DNA from: Clostridium thailandense
Lineage (GTDB): Bacteria > Bacillota > Clostridia > Clostridiales > Clostridiaceae
Assembly (NCBI RefSeq): GCF_019207025.1
Contig: NZ_JAEEGC010000006.1
Span: 1 to 44,628 of the forward strand
Length of the DNA: 44,628 bases
Direction: 5' to 3'
In this document: one piece after another, positions 1 through 7,718 of the stretch
How the letters are laid out: each line of letters opens with the position of its first letter
How positions within the stretch are numbered: position 1 is the first letter of the stretch
Notes under the pieces: generated by a model
Databases searched by the model: none
What the model saw: only the letters and a program-made list of their open reading frames with translations
Told to the model about the DNA's origin: nothing
Made by a program: the position numbers and the translations under genes

Positions 1-99
1 ATTGAGAATCTAAAATTTAAAAATAACAGGTTTATTCAGCCAAAAGAAACTATTATCTCAGAATGGTTTGAAAATAAATACCCTTCAGCATTAAATTAA
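1..99 (+). CDS. C-terminal end of an unidentified protein (cut by window edge)
   Basis: Frame 1 is open from the first base to a TAA at 97-99 and encodes 32 residues ending SEWFENKYPSALN. A bidirectional terminator hairpin follows about 30 bp later, as expected for the end of a gene converging on the minus-strand polysaccharide locus. The start lies outside the window and the fragment is too short to assign to a family, so no function is proposed. It could also be chance open frame, but the clean stop plus terminator favours a real gene. Confidence 0.5.
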   Translation: MENLKFKNNRFIQPKETIISEWFENKYPSALN

Positions 100-125
100 T
101 TGTAAAAAACTCTCGTAAATTCAAA

Positions 126-157
126 AAATCTCTATCATTTTTTGATAGAGATCTTTT
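126..157. terminator. Bidirectional intrinsic terminator
   Basis: A perfect 10-bp stem (ATCTCTATCA at 128-137 with TGATAGAGAT at 143-152) has a T-rich loop. It is followed by T residues on the plus strand and preceded by A residues that become a T-run on the minus strand. It lies between the plus-strand gene end at 99 and the minus-strand gene end at 182, so it can serve both. Confidence 0.75.
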
Positions 158-181
158 TACTTTCATAAGATTATAAATTAT

Positions 182-1417
182 TTATAAATCTAACCATTTA
201 AATAAATTAATCCGTTTTCTTAAAAAATCAGACTGCGATAGCAAGAGAATGCTTTTCTCACAAATATTATAGTCCTTACGGAAGATGCCATAAATTAGAC
301 GATGTAACCATGCTAATGGTATACATATTGGATAATCCCTTGCATAGCTATACCTCCTTGAAAGTTTATGAGGCATTGGGAAAAAGAATTCAATAAGATA
401 TTTTAATTTCCCAGTAAGACTATAATATTGTCTATTACTTTCATAATAGAATAAAAGGTTATCGTCTGCTGGACCTAATCTTACCTTACCATAAATCCCT
501 CCATAAACCCCTTCAGCAAGAACACTATCTATAATCATATCTATATATTCATTATTCTCTAAATCCTTATTGTACAATATGTTTGGTATAACCATATGAA
601 ACAATCTTCTACAAACTTCAAATATGGCAAAAACAAAATTTTTGATTTTACACCTTACAACTTTTTCATAAAAGCTATTCCAGTTGACTTTATGTACCTC
701 TGTTTCAACCAAAATTACTAAATCACAAAGTTGACGGAGTCCAAATCCTGTATTGGCAAAGTGCACAGCCATATGCAAGCATAAGTATAGAATTTGATTT
801 TCCAACGAAGGAATTAATATAGTTGCACCACCTATATTAATTTTTTCATTATTTTCCCATATGTCCTTTTCTAAATAATCAGCGTTTTTAAAATAGTTCA
901 TATCTATTGCTAACCAATGAAGCTCAATAGGAAAAAATTGTTTATGTAAAAATAATATATGTTTTAAGTCCCTATGATCCTCAAAATATCCTAGATTCAA
1001 AAGAATTTCTTCTACTTTGTCCAAATCTTCAACATGTATAAGTATATCTGTATCAGACATAGTTCTCAGTTCTTTTACTGGATAAAGTTCTCTAAGTACT
1101 AATCCTTTTAGCCCTATGACTCGTATTTTGGCTTCATTAAGAGCCCTTAATACAGAGATTATCTTATTACTGTTTTGTGCCTGATTTAACGAAGCTAAAA
1201 TGGTGGTTTTCTTCCATTCATTCATAATTTCATTATTAGGTTTTAAATTGTCATCAATATCTTTTATTATAGGATATAAAAGTGCATATATATCCTGTTC
1301 CTTTGTAATTTCAAAAACTGTGCTCCAATTAATATTATCTATTTCATTATTGTTAACCCTTCTACCATGTATTGCTGCATTCAAAAGATGTACTAATGTT
1401 TGTTGATTATTATTCAT
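182..1417 (-). CDS. NTP_transf_5-type nucleotidyltransferase family protein
   Basis: A protein of about 411 residues resembling the uncharacterised nucleotidyltransferase family PF14907. The diagnostic stretch is a GLKG motif near residues 102-105 followed by RTMSDTDIL near 118-126, where two aspartates (about 122 and 124) would bind metal as in polymerase-beta-like transferases; an ELHW motif lies near 173. Members occur in polysaccharide and peptide-modification clusters; the substrate is unknown. It is the last gene of the wzz-cpsD unit, 49 bp after the cpsD-like gene. I chose the ATG at 1417 because GGAGG lies about 8 bases upstream; the frame stays open to 1492, but that start lacks a good ribosome binding site and would overlap the upstream gene. 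Confidence 0.75.
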   Translation of the reverse strand: MNNNQQTLVHLLNAAIHGRRVNNNEIDNINWSTVFEITKEQDIYALLYPIIKDIDDNLKPNNEIMNEWKKTTILASLNQAQNSNKIISVLRALNEAKIRVIGLKGLVLRELYPVKELRTMSDTDILIHVEDLDKVEEILLNLGYFEDHRDLKHILFLHKQFFPIELHWLAIDMNYFKNADYLEKDIWENNEKINIGGATILIPSLENQILYLCLHMAVHFANTGFGLRQLCDLVILVETEVHKVNWNSFYEKVVRCKIKNFVFAIFEVCRRLFHMVIPNILYNKDLENNEYIDMIIDSVLAEGVYGGIYGKVRLGPADDNLLFYYESNRQYYSLTGKLKYLIEFFFPMPHKLSRRYSYARDYPICIPLAWLHRLIYGIFRKDYNICEKSILLLSQSDFLRKRINLFKWLDL

Positions 1418-1466
1418 ACATAATCCTCCAGTAAATAACATATAAAACAACTTATGGTTAGCTTCT

Positions 1467-2195
1467 CTAAGCGCTAGCACTTGATTTATCATTGACTGGA
1501 CCTCTGTTTTCTATATTCCTATATTTCACATCAAGAAGACTATTAATTTTATCATCAAGGCTTATTACTGATTTTTTTTCTTTATCTAATATACAACCAA
1601 GTATTTTGCACCTGATAGTAGCTATATTATCTTTAATAACACTGCCTTTATTTATTTCATTAACCCCCTCCTTCAAAACAAATAAACATCCATCAGTTGC
1701 GGCAGTGATAATTTGCGTATAACTTAAGTTTTCAAATGAAGGTGTATTCACAATTATATAATCAAAACCTTTCTTTAGGTATTCCATAACTGTCTTTAGA
1801 TGTTCTGTTTTAAATAAAGAACTGTACCTATTCAAATCATTAGTGCCAAGTGTTAACATTGAAAGATACACGTGTTGTGTATCTTTTATATAATTCTTCA
1901 AATGCATATCATCTATACTTAAACTATTGGCAACCTCTAGCATTCCAATAAGCCCATTAATTGCTTTTATTCTATGATTACTTATGTTTAAATTCTCAGT
2001 TAAACTACAATCTATAAATAGTGTCTTTTTACTGTTTTCAGCCAAAATCATTGCAACATTTTTAGCTATTATTGTCTTTCCTTCTATATCACTATTACTT
2101 GTAATACTGATACATTTTACTTTATTACCATACCCTTCTATAATATTACGTAATCTTCTATATCTTTCCATGATATTACTTTTATCTTTCTTCAT
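1467..2195 (-). CDS. Degenerate CpsD/CapB-like tyrosine-kinase-type ATPase
   Basis: A 242-residue protein with the fold and context of bacterial tyrosine kinases (CpsD/YwqD), which work with a Wzz-like membrane partner to control polysaccharide chain length. It follows the Wzz-like gene by 17 bp with a GAGGTGAG ribosome binding site. The nucleotide site is poorly kept: the Walker A region reads SNSDIEGKT (about 33-41) instead of the usual PGEGKST, Walker A' is FIDCSL (about 60-65), and the Walker B aspartate is asparagine in IIVNTPSF (N about 150). The C-terminus has one tyrosine rather than the usual tyrosine cluster. It may bind but not hydrolyse ATP or autophosphorylate, so it could be a pseudokinase. 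The family is clear; activity is doubtful. Confidence 0.75.
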   Translation of the reverse strand: MKKDKSNIMERYRRLRNIIEGYGNKVKCISITSNSDIEGKTIIAKNVAMILAENSKKTLFIDCSLTENLNISNHRIKAINGLIGMLEVANSLSIDDMHLKNYIKDTQHVYLSMLTLGTNDLNRYSSLFKTEHLKTVMEYLKKGFDYIIVNTPSFENLSYTQIITAATDGCLFVLKEGVNEINKGSVIKDNIATIRCKILGCILDKEKKSVISLDDKINSLLDVKYRNIENRGPVNDKSSASA

Positions 2196-2212
2196 TTTTC
2201 ACTCACCTCATA

Positions 2213-2956
2213 TTATTCAATAGTGACTATCACTGGAATATTCAATATATCCTTGACTTGTTTTTCATTTCCTATCTTTAATCTATCTATATAGTTTCTG
2301 AAAAGTACTATACCAATTGATAATAGTAAGCCAAATAAAAACCCACAAGCAATACTTCTGGATTTACTTGTCGGTATTGGATTACTTGGTGTTCTTGCCT
2401 CATCCAATACCTGAATTTTTCCTACAGGCAATAAACTCATACTTTCCTCAATAAAGTTTTTACAATATGTGTTTGATATTTTGGCAACATCATCCCTGTT
2501 ACTGCCAACTGCAGTTAATTTAATTATTTGCGTATTACCTGCACCGCCTGATAAAGAGGATGTTGATGAAGAGTTTGCCAAAGTTATTGGAGCAGCTGTC
2601 ACCATTGCTCTTACTTGTGAGGATGAATAATTCTTCAATTCTTCCGCAGTTTTATCCATTACTAAATTGGATTGAGCAATTTGCACATAAGTATCTATTA
2701 TTTTTTCGTATAATAAAATATCATTTTGTGTATACTGTGATTCATTTTTTGAGTTTTGTACAATACTTGTGTCTCTCTTAACTACTATTGCTGTAGCACT
2801 AGCTACATACATTGGGGTTGATAGAAACATGACTTTTAATGCTATGATACCTGTACACAATATTGTTACTAATAAAATAAATACAATTTTTTTCTTTAAA
2901 ATTTTTATAATATCTATTAACGTTAGGTATTCCTCTGTATTATTTATGTTTTCCAA
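2213..2956 (-). CDS. Wzz/CpsC-family chain-length determinant
   Basis: A membrane protein of about 247 residues with the classic Wzz layout. A short cytoplasmic N-terminus (LTLIDIIKILKKK) precedes a first membrane segment near residues 28-48, then an extracytoplasmic domain, a proline-containing stretch EARTPSNPIPTSKSRS, and a second membrane segment near 200-222, ending in a short cytoplasmic tail. The family controls polysaccharide chain length and activates the CpsD-type partner, encoded next. The frame can start at GTG 2965, but GAGGGA then abuts the start codon. TTG at 2956 has GGGAG 8 bases upstream and is preferred. A remnant of a LuxR gene ends only 15 bp upstream of this start. Confidence 0.85.
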   Translation of the reverse strand: MENINNTEEYLTLIDIIKILKKKIVFILLVTILCTGIIALKVMFLSTPMYVASATAIVVKRDTSIVQNSKNESQYTQNDILLYEKIIDTYVQIAQSNLVMDKTAEELKNYSSSQVRAMVTAAPITLANSSSTSSLSGGAGNTQIIKLTAVGSNRDDVAKISNTYCKNFIEESMSLLPVGKIQVLDEARTPSNPIPTSKSRSIACGFLFGLLLSIGIVLFRNYIDRLKIGNEKQVKDILNIPVIVTIE

Positions 2957-2970
2957 AGCTTTCACTCCCT

Positions 2971-3052
2971 CTATTTGTTTAATATTTTGCGTTTACTTAT
3001 ATATATTACAGTCTCAGTTATATTACTTTAATTTAGTCTATTGAATTTATCG
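2971..3052 (-). pseudogene. Remnant of a LuxR-family regulator 3' end
   Basis: Read on the minus strand this stretch aligns without gaps to the last 22 codons of the intact LuxR-type gene ending at 19307. The remnant reads FNRLN*SNITETVIYISK and ends ILNK-stop; the intact gene reads FNKLNLSNRTEIALYVNK and ends MLNK-stop. Both stop at the same codon. A TTA to TAA change creates the internal stop. The remnant sits directly before wzz just as the intact gene sits directly before rfbB. The rest of the gene is gone. Confidence 0.75.
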
Positions 3053-3394
3053 TTTCTCCCCCTTACTATTAGTTTTTATATTACTTTCTATATTCACCAC
3101 TATACCACCTAGTTACACCATCTACCATTCTTCTATAGCACTATTTTTTAATGATACGTATAATATCCAGTGTAATCTACCCATACTATTTTAATATCAT
3201 ATCCGTATACTACTCAGGTATAATTATGTTCAACAAGAATTCTCCAATTGTATTATAATTATTCTTTATTTGAAACATTTTTATAAAGTTGCAGTTGGAT
3301 CGTTAAACAAAATGACAACTATGCACTAGACACTGCACATATATTTAAAAAGTCAAAAGACACTGACCTATTAACTGTTTTGTTCTTATTCATT
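3053..3394. other. Intergenic region with shared promoter/operator module
   Basis: There is no convincing coding sequence here. About 3107-3260 is homologous to 21189-21310 upstream of galU and holds the promoter and operator of the wzz unit (listed separately). About 3261-3394, next to the end of the ParB-like gene, shows nothing I can assign. Confidence 0.6.
3160..3224 (-). promoter_or_regulatory. Putative activator-dependent promoter of the wzz unit
   Basis: An imperfect palindrome at 3207-3224 (ATACTACTCAGGTATAAT) lies 53 bp (centre to centre) upstream of a TATTAT box at 3165-3160 on the minus strand. The region aligns closely with the galU upstream region, where the palindrome is perfect and the spacing to TATTAT is the same. 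No good -35 hexamer is seen at 17 bp, which fits a promoter that needs an activator bound near -60. The LuxR-type proteins encoded here are the natural candidates; that link is inferred. Confidence 0.5.
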
Positions 3395-4906
3395 TTATTC
3401 TCTTCTAATTAATTTTCGTATTTTATGATATCCCTCGAGACTACCATTATTTATCATCCAGTTTCGCAAGTTTTCTCGATTGCGATGATATGTTCTTCGA
3501 AATGTAAGTTTGTACGTCAAAAAAATTTTTTTTACTCTTTGATTTGGGCTTACATTCTTCTTTAATCCATTAATCAAAATTACATCAAGTTTATCTTTTT
3601 CCTCTCCACGATTTTCCTTCATTTTTTTTACAAGTGAAATAATAATAAACTTTAATCCAAAATAGTAAAAATAACATTCTGGATTATAAATAATATTAGT
3701 AGCTGTCATTTGATAATATTTCAAGTAATTCACATGACTCTCGCCTAACAATGACTCAACTTTTTTTATATCTTGGGAACAAGTTATATAATCAATATCA
3801 TTAGCATCACGCAAATTATAAAGTGCAATAACAGCACTAGAGTCTATCACAAATTCTTCAAAATTCAAAAGATTGTTAATTAATTTAGACTTATATAAAA
3901 AAATTTTTTTATTCAGTTCAACATTTCGATCTGGAACTGTATTATTTATAAACTCTAATGTATTATAGTTTAAAAAAATCTGTGCCAGCATTACAGTTTC
4001 TTCATGAGTATCGTTAATATGTAGAGAATGTTTTCCCATGCCGAAAATTTCTCTAATTTTTTCTTTCACTTTTATAATATGATTCAAATTTGAATCTTGA
4101 ATAACATAAATACATATTGGTTTATCAACATCATAGCACTCGTCTGCTTTGCTAGTAGCACCGGTATAATTATTCTCTAGCCCTCCCATCCAATCAAAAC
4201 CGCAATAAGTTTGTACCATTATATTTCTCAAGCCGTTATAGGTTACATCGATTTTTTTACTATAAACTACTGTGAATTCATTATTTATAATAGTTTCTGC
4301 CTCTGTTATCTTTTCTTTATTAGCACCTATTGCCTTTGGCCACATACAAATCAGATGACTATCTGCATGTAAAATTATAAAAAGATAAATCATAAAATCC
4401 AAATATTTTTCTTCTAAAAACCTATTATTAAATAGTCGATAATTATTAGGTGGATACTCACAATTCACTCTTACAACCGGTACTTGCATATTCAGAGCAG
4501 CTGCAATTGCTACACGATGAGCACCATCCATAATTACACCAGATGCATTTACAGGTATTGCAGATACATCTGAAGAAACTCCTTTTTCTCTAATACTACT
4601 AATTAAATTGTCAAATGTTTCAATATAGGATTCCAGTGTCCTTTTTTCTGGATTACCTGGTTCACTAAATGTTCCTTGTGAAAATGCTTTGATATGTTCC
4701 TCATACAATTCCTTGGGCCATGTCATATCATAATCTCGTTCTTTACACCAAACATAGTAGTATTTTGCCATTAAATCGATACGATCTGCAACAAGAAGTT
4801 GCTGTGCATTCACCCATTCAATATAAACTTCTTCTTCTCCGTTCAAAGCATATTTGTTACAAAAATAATTACCAATCAATTCATTTTTGGTTGCCATTAG
4901 TCGCAT
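3395..4906 (-). CDS. ParB-like N-terminal plus nucleotidyltransferase-like protein
   Basis: About 503 residues; not assignable to a named enzyme. Near residues 117-148 it has a ParB/sulfiredoxin-type motif (IPVNASGVIMDGAHRVA) as in proteins carrying a ParB-like nuclease fold. Near 365-375 the sequence LRDANDIDYI resembles the DxD metal site of nucleotidyltransferase-like domains seen in polysaccharide clusters, and the following YFYYFGLKFIII...KKMKENRGEEKD stretch fits that family. No signal peptide or membrane segment is evident. The gene overlaps the end of the flippase gene, so translation is probably coupled. Three in-frame ATGs are possible (4912, 4906, 4897); 4906 is chosen because AAAGG lies 6 bases upstream. 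A role in modifying or assembling the polysaccharide is inferred from position only. Confidence 0.7.
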   Translation of the reverse strand: MRLMATKNELIGNYFCNKYALNGEEEVYIEWVNAQQLLVADRIDLMAKYYYVWCKERDYDMTWPKELYEEHIKAFSQGTFSEPGNPEKRTLESYIETFDNLISSIREKGVSSDVSAIPVNASGVIMDGAHRVAIAAALNMQVPVVRVNCEYPPNNYRLFNNRFLEEKYLDFMIYLFIILHADSHLICMWPKAIGANKEKITEAETIINNEFTVVYSKKIDVTYNGLRNIMVQTYCGFDWMGGLENNYTGATSKADECYDVDKPICIYVIQDSNLNHIIKVKEKIREIFGMGKHSLHINDTHEETVMLAQIFLNYNTLEFINNTVPDRNVELNKKIFLYKSKLINNLLNFEEFVIDSSAVIALYNLRDANDIDYITCSQDIKKVESLLGESHVNYLKYYQMTATNIIYNPECYFYYFGLKFIIISLVKKMKENRGEEKDKLDVILINGLKKNVSPNQRVKKIFLTYKLTFRRTYHRNRENLRNWMINNGSLEGYHKIRKLIRRE

Positions 4907-6462
4907 GCCCATCCTTTCCTGTTTATTTTCACTAAAAATTTTTCCAAAAACAGATTCATAACCAATTGTTTCATTATCTTATATTCTTTAGTATGCCGGT
5001 TTGTAATGGAAAACGAAACTAAAACAATCATAGTTGTAATACATAATTTCACTATCATAAATATAATTGAATTCTTAGGCGTTATCAGCACCATTATATA
5101 TATAAATATAATATCCATTAACGCCACTGCTATAAGCTTTCCTTGCATTTTCCAGTAATTAATCACTGGTTGTGAAAACTTCGTTCTATAAAGTAATCTA
5201 GGTTCGTACCAAACAGTAGTTAATAATCGGCTAATTCCGGTTGCATACAGAATTCCAGCCAAACCAAATATTTTCCCCAAAACAAACGATGTTATAATAT
5301 TTATACAAGCTGTGATTAACATTATATATTTTATTTGCTTAAACAACCCCATTGTTTCACGATACATCCATACGGGATTAATTATATTTTGTAAATAAAA
5401 ATTAAATAGCACAGCAAATAAAATTATATTATTCAAAGAATACTCTGTTCCAAATGCCATTGTAATAAAATCTGTAAAAATTGCTAACATACATCCGGTA
5501 CACCATGTAGTCAAAACTGCAAACATTAAGATTAATGTATTAAATATGTCATAAGACCTTTTTTTATTTCCTTCTGCATTTAAATTTCCTAAGCTAGATA
5601 TTAAAGAAGTTATAATAATATTAATAAATGTCATTATAGCAGTGACAATCATATTATAATTGGAATAATATCCAACAAAAATCGTGCCACAAATAATAGA
5701 AATTAAAATATTGTCCGTACTATTAATAATCACCACGCTAATTTTATACAAAAAAGTTGCCTTAAGATTTGAAAATAAATTTTTCTTTTCATCTTGAAGT
5801 ATCATAGTTTTTTCATGATTCTTAATAAATGGGTATAACCTATTTGCAATCGTATTAAGTACAACATTATTAAGAATTGTACACAACACAAACAGTGATA
5901 AATAAATTAGATAATTACTTGTCCATAACAATATAATAATTTGTAAAACATACTGTACAAACAAAATTATAATGTTTACAACCTTAATAATGTAATTTTT
6001 CTGATCTGCATTTATAAGTGCCGTCTTATAGACAACAAAGTATGAAACAACTGAGTTTAATAAATATAAAAAATAATATTCAATTAATTCATTATAAGGA
6101 AGATTACTGTTAATAATAAATTTTAAAACTGGTAATAAACATATTCCAACAATGGCCACAAAAGATGCTATAAATAAATATAATTTCTGATAGAAATTTA
6201 ACAGTTGATTTATTTTTTCTTGGTTATTTTCCCTAACAGGTTTATAAAGACTATAATTTAAAACATTACTAACTCCTAATTCAGCCATAGATAAAATTGA
6301 TAAAATATTTGAGTATAAACCATTTACACCGAGATATTCTGCACTTAACATACGTACAAAAATTATGCGTGCAACAAATTGTAGTAAAGTTATTAAAAAT
6401 TGAGAAGCAATTCCCCATATTACATTTGTTTTAAAATTTTTACTTCTTGAATTTTGATTCAT
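4897..6462 (-). CDS. Wzx-like oligosaccharide flippase
   Basis: A 521-residue, highly hydrophobic protein with about 12-14 membrane segments. Its N-terminus (VIWGIASQFLITLLQFVARI, then FVRMLSAEYLGVNGLYSNIL) is typical of Firmicute polysaccharide exporters of the MOP superfamily. Such proteins move undecaprenyl-diphosphate-linked repeat units to the outer face of the membrane, where a Wzy polymerase joins them; a Wzy-like gene lies upstream in the same run. Spacing to the upstream glycosyltransferase gene is 7 bp, indicating one operon. The family is clear; the sugar substrate is unknown. Confidence 0.88.
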   Translation of the reverse strand: MNQNSRSKNFKTNVIWGIASQFLITLLQFVARIIFVRMLSAEYLGVNGLYSNILSILSMAELGVSNVLNYSLYKPVRENNQEKINQLLNFYQKLYLFIASFVAIVGICLLPVLKFIINSNLPYNELIEYYFLYLLNSVVSYFVVYKTALINADQKNYIIKVVNIIILFVQYVLQIIILLWTSNYLIYLSLFVLCTILNNVVLNTIANRLYPFIKNHEKTMILQDEKKNLFSNLKATFLYKISVVIINSTDNILISIICGTIFVGYYSNYNMIVTAIMTFINIIITSLISSLGNLNAEGNKKRSYDIFNTLILMFAVLTTWCTGCMLAIFTDFITMAFGTEYSLNNIILFAVLFNFYLQNIINPVWMYRETMGLFKQIKYIMLITACINIITSFVLGKIFGLAGILYATGISRLLTTVWYEPRLLYRTKFSQPVINYWKMQGKLIAVALMDIIFIYIMVLITPKNSIIFMIVKLCITTMIVLVSFSITNRHTKEYKIMKQLVMNLFLEKFLVKINRKGWACD

Positions 6463-6469
6463 AATTACC

Positions 6470-7672
6470 TCATCTATCTATTTCATCAAATAATTTTTTT
6501 TCTAAACTAATCATAGAAAATTCTTTCAAATATAGTTGTCTTGCATTTTCACATATCTTTCTTCTATCTTGCAAATAATATACTTCCACTATTTTATCAG
6601 CCAAATCATTTGTATTAGAATAATCATACGAAAACCCATTTATTCCATCTTCAACAAATTGATACTGACCTGTTCCAGATGCTGTAATATATAAGCATTT
6701 AAACATCATTGCTTCAGTTACAACTACTGGCATCGGATCATCATTTGAAGCACAAATTACCAAATCTGCTGATGAATATATTTGATGTATCCTTTCTCTA
6801 GGAACAGCTCCTACAAAAACAAAATGTGAATTACGCTTGATGGCTTCATCAAACTTTTGCTTATAATCATCTTCCCAAGTAGCACCTACAAATTTAAAAG
6901 TTACACTTTCTTGTATTTGTTTTGGCAGAAGATCATATGCTTCTATTACTTGGAGTTGATTTTTACGCCTGCAAATTCGCCCTATTACTACAATTTCAAA
7001 TTTATTCTTTCCCCTAACTAGTTCTTTTTCTTTCGTAGATAAGCAATTTTTATTAACATTTTCAAACTGATCTGGTGTCCCATAATGCATAATATCGCTA
7101 GGAATATCCTGAAATATTTTTGTGAAGGCATCTTGTGTTCGATTACTAACACACTTTACATTAACATTACTTGCTAGTTTATGAGGAACATAACCTTGAT
7201 AGTATCTTAGTAATGATTCTGTTTCATGAAGCCACCAAATAATAGGTGTTCGTATAACTTTCGGTAAGAAAACTATACAATCATAACAAACAATCGTATT
7301 TATAATAGTTAACTTAATATCAATCTGAGCCAAAATAGGAGCATATTTTTTTAACTTTTTTCCATAAACAAATGCATGCATTTTTTCTTTTTCACACTTA
7401 TCAATAAGTGGCCCTGGCTCACGAAATAGAAAAATTATCTCATAACTGTGCTTTTGTAAAATCTTTGCTGCATCAAATAGTACAATAGGAGCTCCACCTG
7501 ACAAATCAGCATCATGACTTATTAATAAACAATATTGCTTATTAGTGTCCAAAACTTGACTCTTTATCTGTTTAGCTAAGTTACTTGCATCAGAAGATGC
7601 AATAATTGTAGTTCCATATATATTTTTTATTTTACGCTTTACCATATTCATTAATTTTATCATCCTTTTCAA
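6470..7672 (-). CDS. GT4-family glycosyltransferase
   Basis: About 400 residues with two Rossmann-like halves. The N-terminal half has the SHDADLSGGAPIVLFDAAKIL motif of GT-B enzymes; the C-terminal half has VIGRICRRKNQLQVIEAY and the ICASNDDPMPVVVTEAM signature with the conserved acidic residues of GT4 family members. It should transfer a sugar from a nucleotide donor to the growing lipid-linked repeat unit at the cytoplasmic membrane face. The start is unsure: TTG 7672 has no clear ribosome binding site, ATG 7663 directly abuts AAAAGG, and ATG 7651 lies 12 bases from it. The 5' end adjoins a LuxR gene remnant. Confidence 0.8.
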   Translation of the reverse strand: MKRMIKLMNMVKRKIKNIYGTTIIASSDASNLAKQIKSQVLDTNKQYCLLISHDADLSGGAPIVLFDAAKILQKHSYEIIFLFREPGPLIDKCEKEKMHAFVYGKKLKKYAPILAQIDIKLTIINTIVCYDCIVFLPKVIRTPIIWWLHETESLLRYYQGYVPHKLASNVNVKCVSNRTQDAFTKIFQDIPSDIMHYGTPDQFENVNKNCLSTKEKELVRGKNKFEIVVIGRICRRKNQLQVIEAYDLLPKQIQESVTFKFVGATWEDDYKQKFDEAIKRNSHFVFVGAVPRERIHQIYSSADLVICASNDDPMPVVVTEAMMFKCLYITASGTGQYQFVEDGINGFSYDYSNTNDLADKIVEVYYLQDRRKICENARQLYLKEFSMISLEKKLFDEIDR

Positions 7673-7679
7673 TTTTGTG

Positions 7680-7718
7680 GATTCTCAGTTATATTATTCA
7701 AATTTAGTCTGTTGAATT
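7680..7718 (-). pseudogene. Second LuxR 3'-end remnant
   Basis: On the minus strand this reads FNRLNLNNITE, matching FNKLNLSNRTE of the intact regulator gene at 19307-19933. At the DNA level it is close to the remnant at 2971-3052 (both have TAATATAACTGAGA). It overlaps the last codons and stop of the gene ending at 7704, which uses another frame, and lies directly before the glycosyltransferase start. Confidence 0.65.
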
